DNA of 64,000 bases from NCBI RefSeq assembly GCF_013340935.1, contig NZ_WHOS01000004.1:141748-205747 (forward strand), written 5' to 3'. The position numbers were made by a program, and so were the translations under genes. Each line of letters begins with the position of its first letter. The stretch's first letter is position 1. The notes beneath the pieces were generated by a model. That model had not been told where the DNA came from. It did no database searches and was given only the letters and a program-made list of their open reading frames with translations. The stretch comes from Azospirillum melinis (GTDB taxonomy: Bacteria; Pseudomonadota; Alphaproteobacteria; Azospirillales; Azospirillaceae). Positions 50,045-59,634 of this stretch are shown one piece after another.

Positions 50045-50874
50045 CCGGAGAGAACGACGATCCCCCGATGCCCTCCGACGAGGAACTGACCGCCTTCATC
50101 GACGGCGAACTGGAGGAGGAGCGTCGCGCCCGCCTGCTTGACCTGATCGAGCGCGATCCGGCGGTCGCCGCGAGGGTGGAGCATCTTTCCCGCGCCAGCC
50201 TGCCCTACGGCGAGGCATTCCAGCCCCTGCTGGACACCGCCCCGGCGGCGGATCTGCAACGCATGCTCGACGGGATGACCGCGCCGCCGGTTGCCGCCAA
50301 CGCGGTCGTTCCGCAGACACGCCGCCGTCTGTTCGGCGCCATCGCCGCGTCGGTGGCGGCGGGCGTGCTGGGCGACCGGCTTCTGGTCCGGCTGTTCGGA
50401 ACCGGTGACGGCGACGAGTTGGCCGACGATGACGGCGGGCCTGACCGAGAGCACCACTGGCATGGTGTGGTCGCGCAATATATGGGGTTGTACACGCGGG
50501 AAACGCTGAGCGGGGCCACGCCCGGCCATGACGCCCAGTCGGCACAGCTCGCTGCCCTGAACCGTCCGCTCAACCTGTCCCTGACGCCGGAGGCGGTGGA
50601 GGTCCCCGGAGCGGAATTCCGCCGGGCGCAAATTCTGTCTTATGACGACATGCCGCTCGCCCAGATCACTTATCTCGATCCGCGCAGCGGCCCGCTGGCG
50701 CTCTGCATCCTGCGCCGTCCCGGCACCGTGCGTGGGGTGGAGCAGGAAGTGCGTGGCGGGCTGTCCATTGCCTATTGGAACGGGTCGGACCATGCCGCCC
50801 TGCTGATCGGCCGGCTGCCTCCCCACGATCTGACGGCCAAGGCCGAAGCGGTCCGGGGGAGGCTGGCGATCTGA
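50041..50874 (+). CDS. Anti-sigma factor, membrane-anchored
   Basis: A 277-residue protein overlapping the sigma gene. The N-terminal anti-sigma-like segment (SDEELTAFIDGELEEERRARLLDLIERDPAVAARVEHL) lacks the His-Cys-Cys zinc motif, so a thiol switch is not expected. A hydrophobic segment RRRLFGAIAASVAAGVLGDRLLV (about 93-115) may cross the membrane, and a 150-residue extracytoplasmic part follows (LNLSLTPEAVEVPGAEFRRAQILSYDDMPLAQITYLDPRSGPLALCI). The stimulus is unknown. Confidence 0.85.
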   Translation: MTGENDDPPMPSDEELTAFIDGELEEERRARLLDLIERDPAVAARVEHLSRASLPYGEAFQPLLDTAPAADLQRMLDGMTAPPVAANAVVPQTRRRLFGAIAASVAAGVLGDRLLVRLFGTGDGDELADDDGGPDREHHWHGVVAQYMGLYTRETLSGATPGHDAQSAQLAALNRPLNLSLTPEAVEVPGAEFRRAQILSYDDMPLAQITYLDPRSGPLALCILRRPGTVRGVEQEVRGGLSIAYWNGSDHAALLIGRLPPHDLTAKAEAVRGRLAI

Positions 50875-50966
50875 TACTGGCGATTTGAAACGCTTGCCGA
50901 TCCGGCCGGAACAGGCTCGCCAACGGCGGCTCCGTCCCGGCTGGAAAAGCCTCAGCCTATGAGCCT

Positions 50967-52493
50967 TCAGCCGATCTCGAACTTGATGCCCTGGGCGAGC
51001 GGCAGCGCGGAGGAGTAGTTCACCGTCGCGGTCTGGCGGCGCATGTAGGCCTTCCAGGAGTCGGACCCGGACTCGCGGCCGCCGCCGGTCTCCTTCTCGC
51101 CGCCGAAGGCGCCGCCGATCTCCGCACCGCTGGGGCCGATGTTGACGTTGGCGATGCCGCAGTCGGACCCGGCGGCCGACAGGAAGCGCTCGGTCTCACG
51201 CAGGTCGGTCGAGAAGATGCAGGAGGACAGGCCCTGCGGCACCGCGTTCTGAAGCGCGATGGCCTCCTCCAGCGTGTCGTAGGTCAGGACATAGAGGATC
51301 GGCGCGAAGGTCTCGTGCCGGACCACCTCGGTCTGGGCCGGCATCTCGACGATGGCCGGAGTGACGTAATAGGCGTTGGGGAAGCGGTCGGTCAGCGTGC
51401 GCTCGCCGCCGGTCACCGTGCCGCCCTCGGCCTTGGCGGCCTCCAGCGCGCGCTGCATCGCCTTGAAGGCGTCTGCATCGACCAGCGGACCCATCAGCAC
51501 GCCAGACTCCAGCGGGCTGCCGATCGGAACGGAGGCGTAGGCCGCCTTCAGGCGCGGCAGCAGCTGGTCCTTGACCGAGCGGTGGACGATCAGGCGGCGC
51601 AGCGTGGTGCAGCGCTGGCCGCAGGTGCCGACGGCGGAGAACAGGATGGCGCGCAGCGCCATGTCGAGGTCGGCCGACGGCGCGACGATCATGGCGTTGT
51701 TGCCGCCCAGCTCCAGGATCGAGCGGCCGAAGCGCTCCGCCACCACCTTGGCGACTTCGCGGCCCATGCGGGTGGAGCCGGTGGCCGAGACGATGGGGAA
51801 GCCGGGGTGGGCGACCAGCGCTTCACCGACCTCACGGCCGCCCTGGACGATCTGGGACAGGTTGGCCGGGGCATCGCCGAAGCGGGCGACGGCCCGGTCG
51901 AAGATTACTTGGCAGGCGGCGGCGGTCAGCGGGGTCTTCTCCGACGGCTTCCAGACGACCGGGTCGCCGCAGACCAGGGCCAGGGCGGCGTTCCACGACC
52001 ACACCGCCACCGGGAAGTTGAAGGCGGAGATGACGAGGCAGGGGCCGGCCGGGTGCCAGGTCTCGCGCATGGTGTGGCCCGGACGCTCCGACGCGATGGT
52101 CAGGCCGTAGAGCTGGCGGGACAGGCCGACGGCGAAGTCGCAGATGTCGATCATCTCCTGCACTTCGCCCAGGCCTTCCTGGTAGATCTTGCCGGCTTCC
52201 AGCGAAACCAGACGGCCCAGATCCTCCTTGGCGGCGCGCAGTTCCTCGCCCAGCAGGCGGACCAGCTCGCCGCGGCGCGGGGCCGGCACCGAGCGCCAGG
52301 CCTCGAAGGCGCGGGCGGCGTTGGCGACGATGTCCGAAACCTGCGACGGCGCGGTCTCCGCCACCGTGGCGAGCGTGGCGCCGTCGACCGGCGAACGGGC
52401 GGTGAGCCCAGCTCCGCTGGAGGTCAGGCCGAAACGGGAGAGGATGTCGCTGTGCTGCACCGGGGTGGCTCCTTGGGTCAAAAAGCGAGGCAT
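50967..52493 (-). CDS. amaB: ALDH7-type aldehyde dehydrogenase (L-aminoadipate semialdehyde dehydrogenase)
   Basis: A 508-residue NAD-dependent aldehyde dehydrogenase. Cofactor and catalytic signatures are ISAFNFPVAVWSWNAALALVCGDPVVWKPSEKTPLT, Glu261 in LELGGNN and Cys295 in GQRCTTLRRL. The C-terminal GGAFGGEKETGGGRESGSDSWKAYMRRQT is characteristic of the ALDH7 (antiquitin/AmaB) group, which oxidises aminoadipate semialdehyde in lysine and pipecolate breakdown. The substrate is inferred from subfamily. The TPP-dependent gene follows upstream on the same strand. Confidence 0.88.
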   Translation of the reverse strand: MPRFLTQGATPVQHSDILSRFGLTSSGAGLTARSPVDGATLATVAETAPSQVSDIVANAARAFEAWRSVPAPRRGELVRLLGEELRAAKEDLGRLVSLEAGKIYQEGLGEVQEMIDICDFAVGLSRQLYGLTIASERPGHTMRETWHPAGPCLVISAFNFPVAVWSWNAALALVCGDPVVWKPSEKTPLTAAACQVIFDRAVARFGDAPANLSQIVQGGREVGEALVAHPGFPIVSATGSTRMGREVAKVVAERFGRSILELGGNNAMIVAPSADLDMALRAILFSAVGTCGQRCTTLRRLIVHRSVKDQLLPRLKAAYASVPIGSPLESGVLMGPLVDADAFKAMQRALEAAKAEGGTVTGGERTLTDRFPNAYYVTPAIVEMPAQTEVVRHETFAPILYVLTYDTLEEAIALQNAVPQGLSSCIFSTDLRETERFLSAAGSDCGIANVNIGPSGAEIGGAFGGEKETGGGRESGSDSWKAYMRRQTATVNYSSALPLAQGIKFEIG

Positions 52494-52539
52494 ATGATGT
52501 TCCCTGTCCCATGCCGGGAGAAGGAGGTATTCGCTCAGA

Positions 52540-54198
52540 TCACATTCCCTTCCCGGCGGCGCGGATCTCGGAAAGCGTCCGGCTGGGGGTCAGGGCCTCT
52601 GGGTCGAGCTTGATGTGGATGATCGCCGGCAGGCCGGACGCGCGGGCGCGTTCGAAGGCCGGGGCGAACTGTTCGGTGGTCTCCACCGTCTCGCCATGTC
52701 CGCCATAGGCGCGGGCGAAGGCGGCGAAATCCGGATTCTGCAGTCTGGTGCCGGACACGCGGCCGGGATACTCGCGTTCCTGATGCATGCGGATGGTGCC
52801 GTACATGCCGTTGTCGACGACCAGCACGATCACGGCGGCCCCCTGCTGCACGGCGGTGCCGAACTCGATCCCCGTCATCTGGAAACAGCCGTCGCCGGCG
52901 AAGCACAGGACATCGCGGGTGCGATGCTGAAGCTTGGCTGCGATGGCGGCCGGCAGGCCGTAGCCCATCGAGCCGCAGACCGGCGCCGCCTGGGTGCCGA
53001 AGCGGCGGAAACGGTGGAAACGGTGGATCCAGGTTGCGTAGTTGCCGGCGCCGTTGGTGAAGATCGCGTCATGCTCCAGCCGCTCGTCCAGCCAAGCCAT
53101 GATGCGGCCCATCTGAACGTCGCCGGGGATGGCGTCGGGCGGGGTGCTCCAGGCGTCGTAAGCGGCGTGGGCCGCTTCGGCGCGGGCGGCCCAGCCGGGC
53201 TTGGCCGTCACGCTCAGCCCGGCCATCGCCTCGAGGAAGGCGGCCGGCGTGGCGACCATGCCCAGCGTCGGGCGATAGACACGGCCGATCTCCTCGGCGC
53301 CGGGGTGGATGTGGACCACCGCCTTGCCCGGATTGGGAATGCCCAGCAGATCGTAGCTCTGCGACGGCACTTCGGAAAAACGGTCGCCCAGCAGCACCAG
53401 CAGGTCGCTGTCCTTGACCAGCGCCGCCAGCTTCGGATTGATGCCCAGCCCGATGTCGCCGGCATAAAGCGGGTGGCAATGGTCGAACAGCATCTGGCGG
53501 CGGAAGGTCACGGCTACGGGCAGGGCCAGCCGTTCCGCGAAACGCTGAAGTTCGGCGACCGACTCCTCGGTCCAGCGGGAGCCGCCGACGACCAGCAGCG
53601 GCCGTTCCGCCTTGGCCAGCAGGGCGTCGAAGGACGCCACCTGCGCCGGCGTGGGGGCGCCATCGACCGTCTCCGCCCGCGGGGCGACGGGGACGTCCGC
53701 GGTTTCCGTCAGCGTGTCTTCCGGCAGGGCCAGCACGACCGGGCCGGGGCGGCCGGCCATCGCGGTGTGGAAGGCGCGGGAAATCATCTCCGGCACGCGG
53801 TCGGCGCTGTCGATTTCGGCGACCCATTTGCACATGCCGCCGAAAAGCTTGCCGTAATCCACCTCCTGGAAGGCATCGCGGCCGCGCATGCCGCGCTCGA
53901 TCTGGCCGACCAGCACGATCAGCGGGGTTTCGTCCTGCTGGGCGACATGGATGCCGGAGGCGGCATTGGTGGCGCCAGGGCCTCGGGTGACGAGGCAGAC
54001 GCCGGGGCGGCCGGTCAGCTTCGCCTGCGCCTCCGCCATCATCGCCGCACCGCCCTCGTGGCGGGCGACGACCATCTCGATCGGGCTGTCGTGCAGGGCG
54101 TCCAGCACGGCGAGATAGCTCTCGCCCGGCACGCCGAACACCCGCCGCACGCCCTGCGCCTCCAGCGCCTCGACGATCAACTGACCACCGGTCTTCAT
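52540..54198 (-). CDS. Thiamine-pyrophosphate-dependent enzyme, acetolactate-synthase-like
   Basis: A 552-residue ThDP enzyme of the AHAS large-subunit superfamily. The N-terminal Pyr domain has QGVRRVFGVPGESYLAVLDAL with the catalytic Glu in ARHEGGAAMMAEA and TRGPGATNAASGIHVA. The PP domain carries GDGCFQMTGIEFGTAVQQGAAVIVLVVDNGMYGTIR, the ThDP-magnesium motif. The exact reaction is not clear; no regulatory subunit gene is adjacent, so it is unlikely to be the housekeeping IlvB. It is co-directional with amaB and divergent from a LysR regulator. Confidence 0.85.
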   Translation of the reverse strand: MKTGGQLIVEALEAQGVRRVFGVPGESYLAVLDALHDSPIEMVVARHEGGAAMMAEAQAKLTGRPGVCLVTRGPGATNAASGIHVAQQDETPLIVLVGQIERGMRGRDAFQEVDYGKLFGGMCKWVAEIDSADRVPEMISRAFHTAMAGRPGPVVLALPEDTLTETADVPVAPRAETVDGAPTPAQVASFDALLAKAERPLLVVGGSRWTEESVAELQRFAERLALPVAVTFRRQMLFDHCHPLYAGDIGLGINPKLAALVKDSDLLVLLGDRFSEVPSQSYDLLGIPNPGKAVVHIHPGAEEIGRVYRPTLGMVATPAAFLEAMAGLSVTAKPGWAARAEAAHAAYDAWSTPPDAIPGDVQMGRIMAWLDERLEHDAIFTNGAGNYATWIHRFHRFRRFGTQAAPVCGSMGYGLPAAIAAKLQHRTRDVLCFAGDGCFQMTGIEFGTAVQQGAAVIVLVVDNGMYGTIRMHQEREYPGRVSGTRLQNPDFAAFARAYGGHGETVETTEQFAPAFERARASGLPAIIHIKLDPEALTPSRTLSEIRAAGKGM

Positions 54199-54298
54199 CG
54201 CGAACCCGCCCCGCCTGCCTATGGGAATGTTCCGGATCTCCAGGATATCGAGCGTGCCGTGCCGCGCGCCAGGGCGCAAACGACTTTCTTTCCAGACG

Positions 54299-54317
54299 TC
54301 ATGAGCTTTGGTAATGA
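54299..54317. promoter_or_regulatory. Possible LysR T-N11-A site
   Basis: TCAT (54299-54302), 11 nt, ATGA (54314-54317), just upstream of and overlapping the leader of the lysR gene. The arms are short, so this may be chance. Confidence 0.3.
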
Positions 54318-54324
54318 GGTCGTC

Positions 54325-55230
54325 ATGGATCTGCAACGCCGCCTTCTCCCGTCCATGAGCATGCTGTCCGCCTTCGAGGCGGCCGCCCGCACCGGCAGCT
54401 TCACTGCCGCGGCGGCGGAACTGTCGCTGACGCAAGGGGCGGTCAGCCGGCAGATCAAGGCGCTGGAGGACCAGATCGGCACCGCCCTGTTCATCCGCAA
54501 GGGCCAGCGGGTGACGCTGACCCCGACCGGGGCGCTCTATGCCGATCCGATCCGCGACGCGTTGCGCCAGATCGCGGCGGCCACGGTGCGGACCATCGCA
54601 GCGCCCAAGGGCGGCGTGCTGAACCTCGCCATCCTGCCGACCTTCGGCACGCGCTGGCTGGTTCCGCGGCTGCCGGCCTTCCAGACGGCGCACCCGCAGG
54701 TGACGATCCACTTCACCACCAAACTGGCGCCTTTCGATTTCCGCCTGCACGATCTGGATGCGGCGATCCATTACGGTTTCGGCGACTGGCCCGACGCCGT
54801 CTGCGACCATCTTTTGGACGAGGAGGTGCTGCCGGTCTGCTCCCCTGCATTCCTCAAGGCGCATCCGGTGGCGGAGCCGGGGGACCTGCTGTCCCTGCCG
54901 CTGCTGCACACGAGCACGCGCGCCGATGCGTGGAACGAGTGGCTGTCGGCACAGGGGCTGCCTCCGCGGCCCGGTGCCGGCATGGTGTTCGAACAGTTCG
55001 CCACCACCGCCCAGGCGGCCGAGGCCGGGCTGGGCGTCGCCCTGCTGCCGACCCTGCTGGTCCGTGGCGAGCTTGACGACGGTACCCTGCTCCCCGCCAT
55101 CGACCGGCCCCACCGAAGCGCACGGGCCTATTACCTCGTCCACCCCCGCGGCAAAGCCAACCATCCGCCCTTCGCCGCCTTCCGGCAATGGCTGCTGGCC
55201 GAGGCGCGGGGAGAGCAACCTCAGGCGTAG
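54325..55230 (+). CDS. LysR-family regulator (GcvA-like)
   Basis: A 301-residue regulator. The winged helix contains MLSAFEAAARTGSFTAAAAELSLTQGAVSRQIKALEDQIGTALFIR, and the substrate domain starts about residue 90 (LNLAILPTFGTRWLVPRLPAFQTAHPQ), a pattern of the GcvA/AmpR subgroup. ATG 54325, with GAGG six bases upstream, is preferred; ATG 54301 would add eight residues. It is divergent from the ThDP enzyme gene, its likely target together with amaB. Confidence 0.9.
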   Translation: MDLQRRLLPSMSMLSAFEAAARTGSFTAAAAELSLTQGAVSRQIKALEDQIGTALFIRKGQRVTLTPTGALYADPIRDALRQIAAATVRTIAAPKGGVLNLAILPTFGTRWLVPRLPAFQTAHPQVTIHFTTKLAPFDFRLHDLDAAIHYGFGDWPDAVCDHLLDEEVLPVCSPAFLKAHPVAEPGDLLSLPLLHTSTRADAWNEWLSAQGLPPRPGAGMVFEQFATTAQAAEAGLGVALLPTLLVRGELDDGTLLPAIDRPHRSARAYYLVHPRGKANHPPFAAFRQWLLAEARGEQPQA

Positions 55231-55231
55231 G

Positions 55232-57025
55232 TCACACCGCCGCCAACTCTCCGACCCCGTCTCCGTTGCGCCGGACTGTCATCCGCCGGTCGTGGAAAGC
55301 GGCGAGGCTGGGACGATGGCCGATGCTGACCAGCGTCGTGCCGGGCAGGCGGGCGCGCAGCAGGCCATAGAGCTGCTCCTCCGTCTCCGGATCGCAGGCC
55401 GAAGTCGCCTCGTCGAGATAGAGCCAGTCGGGCTTGTGCAGAAGGGCACGGGCGACGGCGATGCGCTGCTGCTCGCCACCGGACAGGCGTTGCGACCAGT
55501 GGTCCTCCTCCGCCAGACGGTCGGCGAAACCGGCCATGCCGACGGCGTCCAGCACCTCGCGCACCGCCTCATCGGGGAAGGCGTCGGGAGTGGCGGGGTA
55601 GGTGACGGCGGCGCGCAGGGATCCGATGGGCAGGTAGGGCTTCTGGGGCAGGACCATGCTGCCGTTGGCCGCGGTGGTGCCGCCAGCCGCCATAATGCCG
55701 CTTGGCAGCGCGATCCGGCCGCGGCCGAAGGGCCAGATGCCGGCGATGGCACGCAGCAGGGTGCTCTTGCCCGACCCCGACGGACCGGTGATCAGAAGGG
55801 ACTCGCCCGGTTGCACCGTCAGGTCGGCGCGGACCAGCGGCGTGCCACCGTCCGGCAGGGTCAGGGCCAGCCCGTCCAGCGTCAGGGCGCCGTCGGCCGC
55901 CGCAGTGCGCTCCACCCCGGCATGGTCGCGGGCATCGGCGCGGACGGTCTCCACAGCGTGGTGGAAACCGGTCAGGCGGCTGGTGGTGGCATGCCAGTCG
56001 GCGAGGTTTACATAGGCGTCGATGAACCAGGACATTGCTCCCTGCACCTGCCCGAAGGCCTGCGAGGTCTGCATCAGCGATCCCAGCGGCAGAGCACCAC
56101 TGAAATAGCGCGGGGCGGCGACCAGCAGCGGGAAGATGATGGCGATCTGCCCATAGGCGGAGGTGAACCAGACCAGCCGCTTCTGCGTGCGCATCAGCGA
56201 CCACCAGTTGGCGACGACACGGGCGAAGCGGTCGCCGAAGCCGCGCGCCTCCTGCACCTCGCCCTGTTGCAGGGCGACGCTCTCGGCATTCTCGCGCAGG
56301 CGGACCAGGGAGAAGCGGAAGTCGGCCTCGTACCGCTGCTGGTCGAAGCTGAGCCGGGCCAACGGCTTGCCGATCCGGTGGGTGATCCAGGTGCCGCCGA
56401 CGGCATAGACCAGCGCCACCCACACCATGTAGCCGGGCAGGTCGATGCCGAGCCAGGGAATGGTGACCGATCCGGACAGGCTCCACAGGATGGCGAGGAA
56501 GGAGACCAGCGAAACCAGATTGGTCATGAAGCCCAGCGACAGGCTCAGCGTCAGCTGAACGAAGCTGCGCAGATCCTCGGCGATGCGCTGGTCGGGGTTG
56601 TCGGTGCCGGTGTCGGCGAATTGCAGGCGGTAATAGGTCTGGTTCTCCAGCCAGTCGCCGAGATAGCGCTCGGTCAGCCAGCGGCGCCAGCGGATTTGCA
56701 GCATCTGGTTCAGGTAGAGGCGATAGACCGCCACCGCGATGAAGACCAGCGCCAGCCCGCCGAACACCAGCAGGGCCTGGATGAAGCCGTTCTCATCCTT
56801 CTCCTGCAATGCGTTGAAGATGTCGGCGTTGATCTGGGTGAACCAGACCTCCATGAACACCGCCGCCAGATTGAGGACGACGATCGCCGCCAGCAGGCCG
56901 CGCGCCGCCCATTTCTCCTCCGACGACCAATAGGGCTTGGTCAGCCGCCAGACATCGGACAGGAATTGGCGGGCGGCGGACAGGCGTCCGGAAGAGGACG
57001 GTGGGGAATACGCACGCGCGGGCAT
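55232..57025 (-). CDS. ABC transporter, fused permease/ATPase (YddA/SbmA-BacA related)
   Basis: A 597-residue half transporter. An N-terminal membrane domain of about six helices, with VWRLTKPYWSSEEKWAARGLLAAIVVLNL and SFLAILWSLSGSVTIPWLGIDLPGYMVWVALVYAV, matches the SbmA/BacA-like ABC family (ABC_membrane_2). The C-terminal ATPase has Walker A GPSGSGKSTLLRAI, signature LSGGEQQRIAVARALL and Walker B DWLYLDEATSACDPE. The substrate is unknown; relatives import peptides or vitamin B12 or move very-long-chain fatty acids. It presumably dimerises. Confidence 0.9.
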   Translation of the reverse strand: MPARAYSPPSSSGRLSAARQFLSDVWRLTKPYWSSEEKWAARGLLAAIVVLNLAAVFMEVWFTQINADIFNALQEKDENGFIQALLVFGGLALVFIAVAVYRLYLNQMLQIRWRRWLTERYLGDWLENQTYYRLQFADTGTDNPDQRIAEDLRSFVQLTLSLSLGFMTNLVSLVSFLAILWSLSGSVTIPWLGIDLPGYMVWVALVYAVGGTWITHRIGKPLARLSFDQQRYEADFRFSLVRLRENAESVALQQGEVQEARGFGDRFARVVANWWSLMRTQKRLVWFTSAYGQIAIIFPLLVAAPRYFSGALPLGSLMQTSQAFGQVQGAMSWFIDAYVNLADWHATTSRLTGFHHAVETVRADARDHAGVERTAAADGALTLDGLALTLPDGGTPLVRADLTVQPGESLLITGPSGSGKSTLLRAIAGIWPFGRGRIALPSGIMAAGGTTAANGSMVLPQKPYLPIGSLRAAVTYPATPDAFPDEAVREVLDAVGMAGFADRLAEEDHWSQRLSGGEQQRIAVARALLHKPDWLYLDEATSACDPETEEQLYGLLRARLPGTTLVSIGHRPSLAAFHDRRMTVRRNGDGVGELAAV

Positions 57026-57103
57026 TGGTTGGGCACTCGCAAGCGGTCGGGACGATGCTTGCCGATTACCACCCTTTGCCTCGGCCGGGGCATGAAATCG
57101 CTG

Positions 57104-58078
57104 TCACTTGGCGCGGATCATGTCCCAGCTCGCCATCAGCGCCCCGCCGGCGATCAGCGCGCAGGCGGCCCAGACGGCCCAGCCGCCGCTGGCCTGCCCG
57201 AACAGGATCAGCAGCAGGGTGGAGGCCGGCGGCACGGCATAGGACAGCACGCCCAGCGCCCGGATGTCGCCGCGCTTCATTCCATGGTCCCAGACGAAGA
57301 AGGCCAGCCCGTCCGGCCCGATGCCGAGGGCCAGCAGGACCAGCCAGCCCAGCGCCTCCTGCGGCCAGACGGTGGCATCCTCGAACAGCAGGTGCCCGGT
57401 CAGGCCCAGCAGGGCGGTGACGAGGCAGAAGCCGCTGACCGCCTCGGTCGGGACCGAGCCGAAGCGGCGTGACAGGACCGAATAGGCCCCCCAGATCAAC
57501 GCCGCCGCCAGGGCCGCACCGTAGGCGGGCAGGTTGCCTCCCAGCGTGCCGGCGTCCAGGTGCAGCCCGCCGCCTCTCCCCGAAACGATCAGCGCGGTGC
57601 CGGCCAGCCCGCACAGCGCGCCGGCCACATGGGCGGCCTTCAGCCGCTCCCCCGGCAGCAGGGCGGAGAACAGGACGATGCAGAGCGGCCAGAGATAGTT
57701 GATGAGATTGACCTCGACCGCCGCCGATGGGGCCAGATGGAAGGCAAGGAACAGGCAGGCGTGATAGCCGAACAGTCCGCCGACCCCGACCAGCCAGACG
57801 GGCAACGGCTGGCGCAGGGTTCCGATCACGCTACGGCCGCGCAGAACCGCGACGCTGCTGCCGGTCAGGAAGGCCAGCCCGAAGGTGACCGCCACCAGTT
57901 GCAGCGGCGGCATGGCGCTGGACATCGATGTCAGCAGCGCCGCCGTCGCCCACAGCAGGATGGCGATGGAGCCGATGCCGGTGGCGCGCCGTACCTCCGC
58001 CATCGAAGGCGTGGCGGCGGATGACCGGGACAGAACAGAACTGGGCAGGGCGGATTCGGGAAGGGTGTCGGCGCTCAT
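57104..58078 (-). CDS. yddG: DMT-superfamily exporter, YddG type
   Basis: A 324-residue membrane protein with about ten helices and two EamA repeats. The N-terminal repeat has GSIAILLWATAALLTSMSSAMPPLQLVAVTFGLAFL and VEVNLINYLWPLCIVLFSALLPGERL. The second repeat has LIWGAYSVLSRRFGSVPTEAVSGFCLV and SYAVPPASTLLLILFGQ. INYLWPLCIVLFSALLPGE is the YddG-type aromatic amino acid exporter motif. ATG 58076-58078 is taken as the start. The substrate is by family only. Confidence 0.87.
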   Translation of the reverse strand: MSADTLPESALPSSVLSRSSAATPSMAEVRRATGIGSIAILLWATAALLTSMSSAMPPLQLVAVTFGLAFLTGSSVAVLRGRSVIGTLRQPLPVWLVGVGGLFGYHACLFLAFHLAPSAAVEVNLINYLWPLCIVLFSALLPGERLKAAHVAGALCGLAGTALIVSGRGGGLHLDAGTLGGNLPAYGAALAAALIWGAYSVLSRRFGSVPTEAVSGFCLVTALLGLTGHLLFEDATVWPQEALGWLVLLALGIGPDGLAFFVWDHGMKRGDIRALGVLSYAVPPASTLLLILFGQASGGWAVWAACALIAGGALMASWDMIRAK

Positions 58079-58151
58079 GCGGGGGTGCATAGCCTATGGG
58101 TCAGCTGCCCGCAATGGCTGTCGGGAGCGGCGTCTTGTCACCCGATTCCCA

Positions 58152-59540
58152 TTAACCTGCCCAGCCGGCGGGCCAGCGATGAGCGAAGCCCGCCTCGCGC
58201 TCCAGCATCAGGCCCAGGCGGATCAGGCGCCGTTCCTCTCCCGGCCGGGCGATCAGCTGGATGCCGAAGGGCAGTCCGTCTCCGGCAACCGGCAGGGTCA
58301 GCACCGGGAAGCCGATCAGCGTGACGATTGCCGTGACACCGAGATAGTCGAGGATCGACCCCACCGGCTGCCCGTCGATGACGGTCACCTCGCCATCCTG
58401 GTTCGGCCAGGGCAGCACGCCGCAGGCTGGCGCCGCCAGCACGTCGATCTCCCCGAACAGCGCGACGAAGCGGCGGTACAGCGCTGTGCGGGCGGCCTGC
58501 GCCTCCAGATAGGCATCGGCCGTGATGCCGGCCCCGGCCTCGATGTTCCAGCGGATGGTGTCGGTCAGCGCTTCGCCATGCTTTGCCAGCATCGGACCAA
58601 AGGCATGACGGGTCTGGGCGGCGCGCAGCGTGCGGAAGGTCGCCATGGCGTCGCCGCAGTCGGGATGGCGGCGCGCCATCGGCCCGGCAACCCGCTCCAG
58701 CCGGTCGACCGCCTCGGCGAAGCGCTCGCGCACAGCGTGGGACACGGTGGCGACACCGAAATCGGCGGTGGCACCCACCCGGGTTTCCGACCCGCTATCG
58801 CGGTCGCCGAAGAGGGAGGTCGGGTCGCGGAGATCGCTGCCGGCCATCGCCGACAGCAGCAGCGCGCAGTCGGCCGTGTCGCGGGCCAGCACGCCATGGG
58901 TCGCCAGCGTGTCCCAGCCCAAGGCCCGGCCGGGCGCCGGGATCAGCCCAGGCGTCGGCCGGATGGAGGCGATGCCGCAGAAGCTCGCCGGAATCCGCAC
59001 CGACCCGCCATAGTCGGTGCCATGCGCCAACGGTGCCATGCCGACCGCGACCGCCGCCGCCGATCCGCCGCTCGACCCGCCGGAGGTCAGGTTCGGATCG
59101 GCCGGGTTGCGGGTCGGACCGTACAGGCGGTTCCTGCAGATGGCGCCGAAGCCGAACTCCGGCGTGTTGGTCTTGCCGATGACGATGCCGCCGGCCGCCT
59201 CGATCCGGGCGACTGCGATGTCACTGTCGGCCGGCACATGGTCGGCATAGAGCGCCGAGCCGTAGGTGGTGCGGATGCCGGCGGTGTCGGTCAGGTCCTT
59301 CACCGCGACCGGCACGCCATGCAGTGGCCCGACGGGCGACGGCAGGGCGTCCAGCGCATCGGCGCGGGCGAGGGCCTCGTCGGCGGCGACGGTCAGGAAG
59401 GCGGACAGCGCCGGTTCGGCCGCGGCGATGCGGGACAGATGCGCTTCGACCGCCTCGCGGGCCGACAGCTCCCGCCGGGCCAGCCGCGCGGCGAGGGCGA
59501 CGGCGCCTTCCCGCCACAGCGGGGTGTCTCCTCCGGTCAT
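58152..59540 (-). CDS. Amidase signature-family hydrolase
   Basis: A 462-residue amidase. The Ser-cisSer-Lys triad is present: Lys81 in VPVAVKDLTDTAGI, the cis-Ser in TSGGSSGGSAAAVA (152-160) and the nucleophile Ser180 in GTDYGGSVRIPA. The C-terminal FPVLTLPVAGDGLPFGIQLIARPGEERRLIRLGLMLE is typical. The start MTGGDTPLWREGAVALAARL (ATG 59538-59540) is preferred over longer forms that run under nothing recognisable. The substrate is unknown; the family covers amidohydrolases from GatA-like to indole-acetamide hydrolases. Confidence 0.9.
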   Translation of the reverse strand: MTGGDTPLWREGAVALAARLARRELSAREAVEAHLSRIAAAEPALSAFLTVAADEALARADALDALPSPVGPLHGVPVAVKDLTDTAGIRTTYGSALYADHVPADSDIAVARIEAAGGIVIGKTNTPEFGFGAICRNRLYGPTRNPADPNLTSGGSSGGSAAAVAVGMAPLAHGTDYGGSVRIPASFCGIASIRPTPGLIPAPGRALGWDTLATHGVLARDTADCALLLSAMAGSDLRDPTSLFGDRDSGSETRVGATADFGVATVSHAVRERFAEAVDRLERVAGPMARRHPDCGDAMATFRTLRAAQTRHAFGPMLAKHGEALTDTIRWNIEAGAGITADAYLEAQAARTALYRRFVALFGEIDVLAAPACGVLPWPNQDGEVTVIDGQPVGSILDYLGVTAIVTLIGFPVLTLPVAGDGLPFGIQLIARPGEERRLIRLGLMLEREAGFAHRWPAGWAG

Positions 59541-59634
59541 GTGTCTTCCCGTTTCCGACCTTCCAATCATGCGGCGGACGGTAGCGCGAAATCGGTGGTT
59601 TGCCCAACGAAGCGCCGGGCAGGGCAGGGCTGCG

